Assembly (NCBI GenBank): GCA_026987195.1
Contig: JALSNC010000019.1
Location: forward strand, 1-63,042
Origin: Desulfobulbaceae bacterium
Lineage (GTDB): Bacteria; Desulfobacterota; Desulfobulbia; Desulfobulbales; Desulfobulbaceae
Direction: 5' to 3'
DNA: 63,042 nucleotides
The notes under the pieces are model-generated. The model worked only from the letters and a program-made list of their open reading frames with translations, made no database searches and was not told the DNA's origin. The position numbers were made by a program, and so were the translations under genes. Of this stretch, positions 32,925 to 41,224 are shown one piece after another; position 1 is the first letter of the stretch; each line of letters opens with the position of its first letter.

Positions 32925-32954
32925 GCAACCCGGCACGAGCGCAGGCCCACCAGG

Positions 32955-34586
32955 TCACGAAACCGGGATATACTTCTCCATCACCCCCTTGAGAGAGGCG
33001 GCATTGAAGGGCTTGATCAGGATATCGTTGACACCTGCGGCCTCGGCCGCCTCGTGGTCCTGGGAATCGCTCTGGGTGGTCACCATGATCACGGGCAGTT
33101 CCTCGGCCGGGTAGAGCTTCCGGATCCCTTCGGTCAACTGGATACCCGATATCTCGGGCATATTGAGGTCGGTCAGCACCAGGGCCGGCTTTTCCTCCTC
33201 CAGCCACTTCAGCGCCCCGGCCGGAAACTCGAACAGGACCGGCTCAAAGCCGAGTTCATGCAGGGTCGCCTTGTAGATGTTGAGAATCATCCGTGAATCG
33301 TCCACTGCACAGACCTTGACCCGTACACTGCCCGAGTCCATGGTGTCGCCGGCGGCCCGGGCCGCAAACTCCGCAAACCCGTTTTTCTGCAGCAGCTCGG
33401 CATAGTGGGTGCGGATATCCTGGTGCGCATGGGGCAGGTAGATCATTGCCATTTCCTGGAAATACTCCTCCCCGGCCAGGCTGAGGAAGATATTGTCCAC
33501 CTGGGCATTGACGATGATCTTGACGATGTGACGGGCCTCGTCATTCTGTGCCCTGATCATGTTCTTGATCCCGGCAGCCAGGATCTCGTTGAAATTCCTG
33601 TCAATGGCCCGGGCGGCGGCAATACAGACGTGGTCCTCGGGATCGGTGAGGCCGGCGGCCAGGGTATAGGCCCCCTTGCGGAGCGGCAGCATGGCCAGGG
33701 CCTCGTAGGCGGCAAAGCGGACATTGGCGTTGCGCGGCTCGGCATTGAGCAGTTTTCTGATCGGCATGATGGCGCTCTCATCACCGATCTCGCCCAGGAC
33801 GTTGAGGGTATGGATAAGGAGGTCGTCGTCTGCCTCCTTCAGGTTCTCGATCAGCACCGGCACGCACTTGGAGCCGATGCGGATCAGTTCATCCTTGGCG
33901 TAGATGCGCATGTGTGCATGGTGGGAGCGCAGGGTGTCGTTGAGCTTCTCCAGGGAGATCTGGTCCTGGACATCGGCAAAGATCCCCAGGATCAGGAGAT
34001 CCAGCTCGTTGTCCGTGCCCATCCGCTCGGCCAGCCGGTGCATGGCGGTCTGGGTTCCCACCTGACCCAGGGCATGAATGGCGGAGATGATCAGCTCCCG
34101 GTCCGCCGAGTAGAGATAGTCGGTGAGGGTATTGATCGACTGCGGATCACCGATCATGCCAAGCGTCTCGATGATCATCCGGATGGTGGGGCCATCGTCT
34201 GTTTCACCCAGCAGGTCGATGAGGGCCAGGGTCGCGTCTTCGAGCCGCAGCTCACCCGCGGTCCGGATCATGATGGTCTTGTCGGTGATCTCCGGGTCGC
34301 GCAGGCTCCTGATCAGCAGATCCGGATAGGCGATCAGGTGCGAGATCAGGGTCTCCCGGATCACCGGCAGTTCCTCGGCCAGGCCGGGATGTTCGGTCAG
34401 AAGATAATTGAACAGGGGAATGGTGAAATCGGCCTCGCCCCTGGACAGCTCATAGAGCAGCCGGTTCTGGGTCTTCCTGTCCACGTCGCCGAGATGATCG
34501 AGGACAAGACGGGCCTTGATCCGGTCGCCGGTCCGGATATTGGCCCTGATCTCCTCCACCATATGTTCGGTATTGACATCTGCCAT
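32955..34586 (-). CDS. HEAT-repeat protein with C-terminal receiver domain
   Basis: 543 residues. About residues 1-400 are helical HEAT-like repeats, with recurring DESAIMPIRKLLNAEPRNAN and GDPQSINTLTDYLYSADREL patterns, a typical protein-binding scaffold. Residues ~425-543 are a CheY-like receiver (VCAVDDSRMI, phospho-acceptor Asp about 473 in VLTDLNMP, Lys in ILIKPFNAAS). The protein would be a cytoplasmic adaptor whose binding changes on phosphorylation. No kinase is adjacent. A GGGAGAGA element precedes the ATG. The order (scaffold first, receiver last) is less common than an N-terminal receiver. Confidence 0.85.
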   Translation of the reverse strand: MADVNTEHMVEEIRANIRTGDRIKARLVLDHLGDVDRKTQNRLLYELSRGEADFTIPLFNYLLTEHPGLAEELPVIRETLISHLIAYPDLLIRSLRDPEITDKTIMIRTAGELRLEDATLALIDLLGETDDGPTIRMIIETLGMIGDPQSINTLTDYLYSADRELIISAIHALGQVGTQTAMHRLAERMGTDNELDLLILGIFADVQDQISLEKLNDTLRSHHAHMRIYAKDELIRIGSKCVPVLIENLKEADDDLLIHTLNVLGEIGDESAIMPIRKLLNAEPRNANVRFAAYEALAMLPLRKGAYTLAAGLTDPEDHVCIAAARAIDRNFNEILAAGIKNMIRAQNDEARHIVKIIVNAQVDNIFLSLAGEEYFQEMAMIYLPHAHQDIRTHYAELLQKNGFAEFAARAAGDTMDSGSVRVKVCAVDDSRMILNIYKATLHELGFEPVLFEFPAGALKWLEEEKPALVLTDLNMPEISGIQLTEGIRKLYPAEELPVIMVTTQSDSQDHEAAEAAGVNDILIKPFNAASLKGVMEKYIPVS

Positions 34587-34719
34587 GGCATGTCTCTCCC
34601 TGCTGCCTGCCGGCCCTTCGGGCCGTATGTTTTCCTCTTCCGGACCGGCCGCCGCACGGGATCAGCCTGCGGCGAAAGCCATTTTTCCTTCCGCCGCAAG
34701 CGTTTTCGCAGAAGCTGCC

Positions 34720-36447
34720 CTATTGCGGGTACCAGTCCACACCGATCCGGCGGATCACGTTGAATCCACCACTTACTACCATGGTATTCTTTTTGCCGAT
34801 ATGGTCAAGGAATACCTGCACTTCGTAGGAACGGGTGCCGGCATCACAGAGGATGATCATGGTCCTGTCGTCCGGGATTTCGGCATACCGGTCACGTACC
34901 TCATTGTAGGGTATGGCCAGCCAGTGGTCACTGCCGAACCTGTCGACAAAGGGACCGGCCTCCATGGGATGGCGGATGTCGAGGGCCATCCAGGCGGGCT
35001 CGGTATCAAAGTCCTTCATCCAGGAGAGGAAACGGTCCATCTCCAGCTTGCGCAGCCGGCCGGCGCAGAGGTTGTCGGCCACATAGGCGGCCGCGTTGAT
35101 GGAATCGATGGCCGCGGAAAAGGGCGGCGCATAGGCCATCTCGGCGACCATGAAATCCTCGATGGTGGCGCCCTTGGCCAGCAGCACCGCGGCCGCGTCG
35201 ATGCGGGCGGAGATGGAGTCGTTCATGACCCCGAACCCCTGCAGCCCCAAGACCCGGCGGGTGCGGCGGTCAAAGACCATGAGATAGACGACAATGGCCT
35301 CGCCGGGGAAGAAATGGGCCCGGTCCGAAGGGGCAGTCAGGGCGTAGTCGGCATCGAAGCCCTCGGCAACCGCTGTCTCGTAGCTGATGCCGGTGGCAGC
35401 GATACAGCGGTCAAAGGCCTTCATGATAAACGAGCCGACCACACCGTCAAAGGTGGTCGGGATCCCGGCCATGTTGTCGGCAACAATGCGCCCCTCGCGG
35501 TTGGCCAGCGAGCCGAGCGGCGCATAGGTCTCCCTGCCGGTGACCAGGTTGACCGTGGCGATGCAGTCTCCGGCGGCATAGATGTCCGGGTCCGAGGTCT
35601 GCAACCGCCGGTTGACCACTATCCCGCCCCAGGGGGCCACGGTGAGGCCGGCCTGGCGGGCCAGATCGCTGCGGGGCCGGACACCGGCCGCCATGATGAC
35701 CAGGTCCGCCTCCAGGGTCCGCTCCGAGGTCCGGACCGCCTTCACCCTGCCCTGGTCGTCTCCAATGATCTCCGCCGCGCCCTCGCCCGTATACACGGCC
35801 ACATCCTTTTCCTCCAGGTGCGTCTTGAGCATGGCCGCCATCTGCCAGTCGACGATACGCGGCAGGAGCTGGGGCATGAACTCCACCAGCGCCGTCTCCA
35901 CCCCCCAGAGATCGGTCAGGGCCTCGGCCATCTCGATGCCGATGGCGCCGCCGCCGATGACCACCGCCTTGCCCACCTTGCCCTGGGCGATGCGCTTCTT
36001 GATCTCGATGGCCTTGTGCAGGTTGGCGATGGTGAACACGCCGTCAAGATCGGTGCCGTCAATGGGCAGGACAAAGGGACTGGCACCGGTGGCCAGCATC
36101 AGCTTGTCCCAGGGCAGATCCCTCTTTTCGCCGCTTTCCAGGTCCTCCACCTGCACGGTGCGCTGTTTGCGGTCAATGGCCAGGGCGCGGGTTCCCGTCA
36201 GGACCCGGACCCCCTTGGCCTTTTCAAAGAACTTCGCATCCCGCACCATGTGGAAACTGGTGGAGCGCAGCTCGGCCTCGTCGGAGACATCGCCGCAGAC
36301 ATAGTACGGGATGCCGCAGCCGCCATAGGAGATCAGGGTATCCTGGTCCACCACGGTGATATCCCAGTCGGGCCGCAGCCGTTTCAGGTGACAGGCCGCC
36401 TTGGGCCCCGCGGCCACGCCGCCGATGATCACGATCTTCCTGCTCAT
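34720..36447 (-). CDS. CoA-disulfide reductase-like flavoprotein with C-terminal rhodanese domain
   Basis: About 575 residues. N-terminal FAD fold MSRKIVIIGGVAAGPKAA, single redox cysteine in SYGGCGIPYYV (Cys44), NAD(P)-binding GKAVVIGGGAIGIEMAEALT near 160, and the FAD-binding DIYAAGDCIA. A rhodanese domain ends the protein, with its active Cys in LCDAGTRS (about 534). This is the CoADR-RHD or Npsr layout, which reduces CoA disulfides, polysulfide or persulfides with NAD(P)H, fitting a sulfur-metabolising anaerobe. ATG 36447 has GGAGG upstream; an upstream in-frame start is rejected. It lies 80 bases after the DUF190 gene. Confidence 0.88.
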   Translation of the reverse strand: MSRKIVIIGGVAAGPKAACHLKRLRPDWDITVVDQDTLISYGGCGIPYYVCGDVSDEAELRSTSFHMVRDAKFFEKAKGVRVLTGTRALAIDRKQRTVQVEDLESGEKRDLPWDKLMLATGASPFVLPIDGTDLDGVFTIANLHKAIEIKKRIAQGKVGKAVVIGGGAIGIEMAEALTDLWGVETALVEFMPQLLPRIVDWQMAAMLKTHLEEKDVAVYTGEGAAEIIGDDQGRVKAVRTSERTLEADLVIMAAGVRPRSDLARQAGLTVAPWGGIVVNRRLQTSDPDIYAAGDCIATVNLVTGRETYAPLGSLANREGRIVADNMAGIPTTFDGVVGSFIMKAFDRCIAATGISYETAVAEGFDADYALTAPSDRAHFFPGEAIVVYLMVFDRRTRRVLGLQGFGVMNDSISARIDAAAVLLAKGATIEDFMVAEMAYAPPFSAAIDSINAAAYVADNLCAGRLRKLEMDRFLSWMKDFDTEPAWMALDIRHPMEAGPFVDRFGSDHWLAIPYNEVRDRYAEIPDDRTMIILCDAGTRSYEVQVFLDHIGKKNTMVVSGGFNVIRRIGVDWYPQ

Positions 36448-36527
36448 TGCAATCCTCCATGAAATAATGTTGATAATTGACAGTTGACGGACCAGGCCCG
36501 GCAAACCCGTCCCTGGTCCGTGAACCA

Positions 36528-36875
36528 TCAACCCTTCTGTTTCCTGTTGTGCCGGTACATGCGGATGTGCATCTTCTCAAAGGTCACCAGCCCCTCCTCG
36601 ATGACCGGATCGATCACCTCGAGGAATTCCTCCAGCATACGCCTGGTATCGACCAGCTCGATGATCACCGGCAGGTCCTCGGACAGACGGAGAATCGAGG
36701 CGGTCTTGATCCGCGAGTTGGCGCCATATCCCATCATCCCCCGGAGCACGGTGGCACCGGCGATCCCGCATTCACGCGCCTTGACGACGATCCACTCGTA
36801 CAGCTGCCTGCCCTGGCAGCGGCTGCTCTCACCGATGATGATGCGCAGCATGTATCCTTCCTGCGGTAACTCCAT
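36528..36875 (-). CDS. DUF190 (PII-like) protein
   Basis: 115 residues with the DUF190 layout: LRIIIGESSRCQGRQLYEWI, GIAGATVLRGMMGYG, and a PII-like ferredoxin fold. DUF190 proteins are commonly encoded beside crcB/fluC and are thought to be PII-like regulators. It starts 2 bases after the crcB stop with GGAGG upstream of the ATG; a second ATG 8 codons in also has a ribosome site. It is middle gene of crcB-DUF190-flavoprotein. Confidence 0.85.
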   Translation of the reverse strand: MELPQEGYMLRIIIGESSRCQGRQLYEWIVVKARECGIAGATVLRGMMGYGANSRIKTASILRLSEDLPVIIELVDTRRMLEEFLEVIDPVIEEGLVTFEKMHIRMYRHNRKQKG

Positions 36876-36877
36876 GA

Positions 36878-37270
36878 CTACCTCCAGATCCCTGAGGCGC
36901 TGACCCTGCCCAGCCAGACCATGACCAGGCCGATCAGCACCTGGGAGGTGGCATTGATGGCAGCCAGGTCCATCCGTCCGTTACGGACCAGGGTAAGGGT
37001 TTCATTGCCAAAGGTGGAAAAGGTGGTGAAGGCCCCGAGCAGGCCGATGAGAAGAAAGGACCGGGTCTCGACGGAGAGAAAGCCGCGGCTCTCGACCAGG
37101 AAACTTAAGAAACCGATGACAAAACAGCCGATCAGATTGACAGCCATGGTGCCGAAGGGAAACAGGATCGACCCTGACCAGACCTGTACCCAGCCACTGA
37201 CCAGGTAACGGAGAATGGCGCCGACAAATCCCCCGGAACCGATCACCAGAAGCCTGATCAACGTTTCCAT
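36878..37270 (-). CDS. crcB: Fluoride exporter CrcB/Fluc
   Basis: 130 residues with four membrane helices. Fluc signatures: GSGGFVGAILRYLVS, the NLIGCF motif and GLLGAFTTFSTFGNE, whose Phe/Thr/Ser residues line the fluoride path. It exports fluoride through the inner membrane as an antiparallel dimer. First gene of a unit with DUF190. No fluoride-riboswitch consensus was found in the 130 bases upstream. Confidence 0.92.
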   Translation of the reverse strand: METLIRLLVIGSGGFVGAILRYLVSGWVQVWSGSILFPFGTMAVNLIGCFVIGFLSFLVESRGFLSVETRSFLLIGLLGAFTTFSTFGNETLTLVRNGRMDLAAINATSQVLIGLVMVWLGRVSASGIWR

Positions 37271-37363
37271 GGACCAAGCGGCTCCCTGTCCCCGTTCATG
37301 GCTGTCACCTCCCCCGATGCAAAAGACATCTTCCTCTCCGCCGGAGAGAAAAACCCGGCCGAC

Positions 37364-37398
37364 CGGTACTTCAATATGCTTGCCGATAGCGGTGTTAC
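37364..37398 (-). repeat. Degenerate arm (type D) repeat at the AsmA gene 3' end
   Basis: GGTACTTCAATATGCTTGCC and GATAGCGGTGTTAC match the arm family; the 5' end is lost. It finishes 8 bases from the stop codon of the AsmA-like gene. Confidence 0.6.
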
Positions 37399-37406
37399 AT
37401 CGCCGT

Positions 37407-40400
37407 CTAGCGGATCAGGCCATCCAGAAGCCCGGGCAGGGCCTTCTTTATTTCCTTCCTGATGGTCTTGCCGGCCGCCTGCCTGGCAAGATCGGCAACC
37501 GCCGCAGTCACCATCTCCCGGTTGAAGAGGGGCTGGCCCAGGGTTCCCCTGATGGGCACCTTGATGGTCGTTCCCTCAAGCACCCGGTATCCCTCCCTGC
37601 CGACCAGGTTCCTGGTGACCGGTACCTGGAGCAGGTAATCAAGCGTCCTGTCCATGCCCACGGAACCGCTGATCACCATCTCAGAATCCGCCACCAGGAT
37701 CCGCACCGGCGTGCAACTGATCCGTCCCCTTGCGCCGGTGCAGGTGATGGTGGTATCCTTGAGGCGGAGCTTTTCGCGGTCCAGCCCTGTCAGGGCCAGC
37801 ACTTCGCGCAGGACACCGACGCTGTCCAGGTTGACCCGGCTGACATCGAACAGTGCCTGAAACCTGGCCTGTTCCGCCCCATTGTCGGTCAGGGGCCAGG
37901 CAAAGGTCGCAAGCTCCATATCCAGGCTGCCGGTGGGCCTGGCAAGAACGCCGAACAGCGGGTGCAGCCTGCTCAGTACCCCCTCCACCAGGGGCTGCTG
38001 CAGCTCCACACCTGCCAGGACCTTTGACTTGTCCGGGATGGTGAGCAGGGGCGGTTCCGCAGTGAACCGGCAGACAGGATCCAGGGCCAGACGACCATTG
38101 TTGAGAACGGAATGCACACTGGCCTTAAGCGTACCCTCCTCCATCCGCACCGGCACGGTCAGCTTTTTGAGATCGATGCCCCGGAAGCGGATGGTGTCGG
38201 CCGCCAGATCAAGCGAGAGGCGCATCTGTCTGGCAAGATCCTCCCCTGAGCGGTCCAGGGGCAGCAGCAGATCAAAGGGCGAGCTGCTGCGGCCGCTCAT
38301 GACCAGGGGTGCGCCACTCATCCCTTCGACCAGGGTGGCCAGGGCCGCCAGATCAGGGGTCACGGTTCCCTTCAGGGCCAGGGCAGGCTCCCTGCCGCGG
38401 CTGAGCAGACCGGCCGCGTCCAGGGACAACGGCCTGGAGGCCATGGCCACCTGTTCCAGAACCAGATCCTCTGCATTCCTGTTGCGCCTGGCCTTGAGCG
38501 TGAGGGAGAACTGTTCCTCCTCAAGGAGTCTGCTGCCGTCTTTTTCCAGGGTAACAGGAGCCTGCAGGGACAGATCGAGCCGCTGCCCCTCATCCTGCCC
38601 GACCCGGAGGGCGAGATCGGCATCACCGGCCAGGGCGATCTGCGGATCCATCTTCCGGTTTGCATGGAGCAGGCCGGCAAGGGCCTGCAGGCTGACCCCG
38701 GCCCGGATGTCCGCGGTCAGGGTTTCGAGAAGGCGCTGCCAGTCGGCGATCTCCAGGCTGGCAAGCCTGACCCGGCCAAGGCCGGAGACAAGCCGCAGGT
38801 TCCGCAGGTAGAGCCCGCGGCCGGCCAGGTTGACCGCTGAATTGCCATTGCCGGTCCAGAGGAACTCCTCCGGGCTGCCGATCACGACCAGCTTGCGTAC
38901 CCGGATGGGAACGCCTGCCGGCGCGGCAGGCCGGAGCGTATGGAGGCGAACACGGGCATCGCGATAGCTGAACCCGTTGCCATGGTATACAAACCGCTCC
39001 ACCCCGGCGTCAAGACGTCGCAGGGCCACCACCCCCTGCTCCACAAAACCATCTGCCTGCAGGGCAAGATCACCGGTCACCGTGGTCTGACGCGGCAGAA
39101 GTTCCAGGTTGTGCAGCAGGTCGGTCAGGCGGGCCAGATCCACGGTGGAGGACAGCCGGTAGCGGCTGCTCAGGTCCCTGTCTTTGCGGGAAAGGTTGTC
39201 CGCATCCAGGTGGATCCTGCCGGGCCAGGCGGAGAGATCACACCGGACAGCCACGCTGTCACGGCCCGCCAATGCCCCGGGAGAACCGGAGCCTCTGATG
39301 TCCAGGGTGAGACGATGCGGCGGCAGCACGGAACGGCCCGCCCTGAGCAGGGTGAATCCGTCCACCCTGGCGGAGAGATCCATGGCATAGCGACCTTCCT
39401 CCAGGGCCTTGGAGGAGGCCTGCAGATCGAGTTGTCCACTGCCGTTCCAGTCCAGGTCAAAGAGAAGGCCCAGTTCCCGGAATCCCCTTTCCAGGTCTCC
39501 GGTGGCGTGCAGAGAAAAATCCTTTATATCTCCCCGGCCGTTGATATTGACAAACGACGAGGCAAACCGGAGATCACCGACCCGCATCTCCCTGCCGCTC
39601 CCCTCGGCCTGCAGGTCCAGGGTCATGGGCGTGGCCCAGACAAAGGACCGCCCTTCATAGGTGCCGGCGAGCTGTTCCAGTCTGCTCCCGGCGGCAAGGT
39701 GCACCTTCTCGTCCCGGTCCTCCAGATCAAGAGAAAAATCAAGCACACCGGACTTGAGGGTTACCCCCTTGCGCATCCGCATCAGGCCAGGCAACTGTCC
39801 TGCGAGTACCGGCAGTTCCAGTTGACCCGACAGACTGACCCGTCGTTCCACGGGACCGAATGTCCCCCTGGCCTTGATGGCGCCGCCATCAGAATTCAAG
39901 GCAAGCGATTTCAGGTTCCAGCCCCGGCCTTCCCTGCGCTCGGCATCGAGGAGGAGATCCACCCGAGAAAAAGCGGGACGGTCACTTTGGAGGAAACCGT
40001 CATGCAACCGCAGATCACGCAGCTCCAGATCCCCTTTGACGGTCAGGTTGGCCAGACCGGCGGTCTTCAGGCTCACATTGCCGGAGAGCAGGCCCCGACC
40101 CCGCGGCAGGGACGCATCACGGCCGGCAGCAAAGGCGAGCAGGTCCTGGATCTGGAAACCGGTGATCTGCAGGTCCACCATGGAGACCAGCACCTCCAGC
40201 AGACCTTCGGGCCGCACCGGCAGATTGATGAAGCCGGTGGCAGCCACCCTGCCCTTCCCTGTCCCGTCCTGCAGGCCCAGAGTATAGGCGATGCTGCCAT
40301 CGGCCAGGCCGGAAGTGAACTGGAGAGCCCGGGCAATCACGCGGGGCGGCTGCAGGTGCAGACGGCTGGTGACGCTGCCGCCGCGGATCAGGAGACGGCA

Positions 40401-40865
40401 CCGCAGGTCTTCCCAGAAGGGTTTCCCCGGCGCCGAAGGGCCTGTCTTCTGTCCGGTCGGGGCGGAAGGCGCCGATGTTGCAACACCGGTCTTTCCCGCC
40501 TTGTCCCGCCCCTGTTTGCCGGGCTTCCCTTCAGTGAGCACAACCTGCGGCTCGTACACGGTCAGCTCACCCAGATTTTTCGGAGCAGCCACCAGGGCCA
40601 GGAGCCCCTGGCTGCCGGTGAGGCGGGGAATGGTCACGGCAAGGCCGGCAGCCGGATCGCTGAAGCGGATATCCCGGCATTCCAGGCCTTGCTTCCAGCC
40701 GATGGAACAGGTTGTGATCCGAAGGACGGAGGAAGACCTTGCGTTGACCCTGTCCAGCACCATCTGCAGGACCGTGGAGGACGAGAGCACCAGGGGCAGT
40801 GACAGGACGGCGACCACGAGAAGCAGGACAACGGCCAGCAGGAGGACAATCCCTTTTTTCTTCAC
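37407..40865 (-). CDS. Very large AsmA-like (YdbH/TamB-class) envelope protein
   Basis: About 1150 residues. An N-terminal signal anchor (GIVLLLAVVLLLVVAVLSLPLVL after KKK) is followed by a long periplasmic region of alternating beta strands, with a Pro/Thr/Lys-rich linker near 120-150. The C-terminal part (LDMELATFAWPLTDNG ... GSVGMDRTLDYLLQVPV) resembles the AsmA-like C-terminal domain. Members of this group form hydrophobic grooves that carry phospholipids from inner to outer membrane. Start: GTG 40865 with an upstream GGGGTG is preferred; a TTG at 40883 is possible. It stands alone. Confidence 0.75.
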   Translation of the reverse strand: MKKKGIVLLLAVVLLLVVAVLSLPLVLSSSTVLQMVLDRVNARSSSVLRITTCSIGWKQGLECRDIRFSDPAAGLAVTIPRLTGSQGLLALVAAPKNLGELTVYEPQVVLTEGKPGKQGRDKAGKTGVATSAPSAPTGQKTGPSAPGKPFWEDLRCRLLIRGGSVTSRLHLQPPRVIARALQFTSGLADGSIAYTLGLQDGTGKGRVAATGFINLPVRPEGLLEVLVSMVDLQITGFQIQDLLAFAAGRDASLPRGRGLLSGNVSLKTAGLANLTVKGDLELRDLRLHDGFLQSDRPAFSRVDLLLDAERREGRGWNLKSLALNSDGGAIKARGTFGPVERRVSLSGQLELPVLAGQLPGLMRMRKGVTLKSGVLDFSLDLEDRDEKVHLAAGSRLEQLAGTYEGRSFVWATPMTLDLQAEGSGREMRVGDLRFASSFVNINGRGDIKDFSLHATGDLERGFRELGLLFDLDWNGSGQLDLQASSKALEEGRYAMDLSARVDGFTLLRAGRSVLPPHRLTLDIRGSGSPGALAGRDSVAVRCDLSAWPGRIHLDADNLSRKDRDLSSRYRLSSTVDLARLTDLLHNLELLPRQTTVTGDLALQADGFVEQGVVALRRLDAGVERFVYHGNGFSYRDARVRLHTLRPAAPAGVPIRVRKLVVIGSPEEFLWTGNGNSAVNLAGRGLYLRNLRLVSGLGRVRLASLEIADWQRLLETLTADIRAGVSLQALAGLLHANRKMDPQIALAGDADLALRVGQDEGQRLDLSLQAPVTLEKDGSRLLEEEQFSLTLKARRNRNAEDLVLEQVAMASRPLSLDAAGLLSRGREPALALKGTVTPDLAALATLVEGMSGAPLVMSGRSSSPFDLLLPLDRSGEDLARQMRLSLDLAADTIRFRGIDLKKLTVPVRMEEGTLKASVHSVLNNGRLALDPVCRFTAEPPLLTIPDKSKVLAGVELQQPLVEGVLSRLHPLFGVLARPTGSLDMELATFAWPLTDNGAEQARFQALFDVSRVNLDSVGVLREVLALTGLDREKLRLKDTTITCTGARGRISCTPVRILVADSEMVISGSVGMDRTLDYLLQVPVTRNLVGREGYRVLEGTTIKVPIRGTLGQPLFNREMVTAAVADLARQAAGKTIRKEIKKALPGLLDGLIR

Positions 40866-40897
40866 AATACACACCCCGTACAATCAGTACCGGAACA

Positions 40898-40940
40898 GTA
40901 AGAGTTCACCGGTATCGGCAACTACCTCAACTCACCGGCC
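40898..40940 (+). repeat. Arm (type D) repeat upstream of the AsmA gene
   Basis: GTAAGAGTTCACCGGTATCG then GCAACTACCTCAACTC; the distal end is eroded. A second weak copy lies at 41156-41190 (GTAATAGTTCACCACTATC). Between them (40941-41105) no gene is seen. Confidence 0.65.
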
Positions 40941-41109
40941 CCGGTCTCCGGCGGAACATCCATCGGTCACCTTGCCGTGAAACAGCCGCCTTGTCAATAT
41001 ACAGACGTATAAAATCGTATAGAATTTCCGGGAAGACCGGAACAAGACCTGCCAGAGTCAGCGCCCATCGCCATGGTCCAGGACGGAAAAAAGCGTCCCG
41101 GTGGACAAC

Positions 41110-41147
41110 AAAAAAACTCCCGACCGGCAAAGACGCCGGCGGGAGTC
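41110..41147 (-). terminator. Intrinsic terminator of the RND efflux operon
   Basis: On the minus strand ACTCCCGCCGGC-GTCTTT-GCCGGTCGGGAGT is followed by a run of seven T, 78 bases after the stop of the TolC fusion. Confidence 0.9.
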
Positions 41148-41224
41148 GTGACAACGTAATAGTTCACCACTATCATCCGGAATACCGCAGGGGCGGAAAC
41201 CCCGCAGCCGCTTGCAGTCCCCCG

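Noticed and set aside
37271-37406. Fluoride riboswitch upstream of crcB
   Set aside because: The crcB-motif core (GAUG...AAC...UGAUG-type blocks with a pseudoknot) could not be matched on the minus strand; only a short hairpin and a degenerate arm repeat are there.
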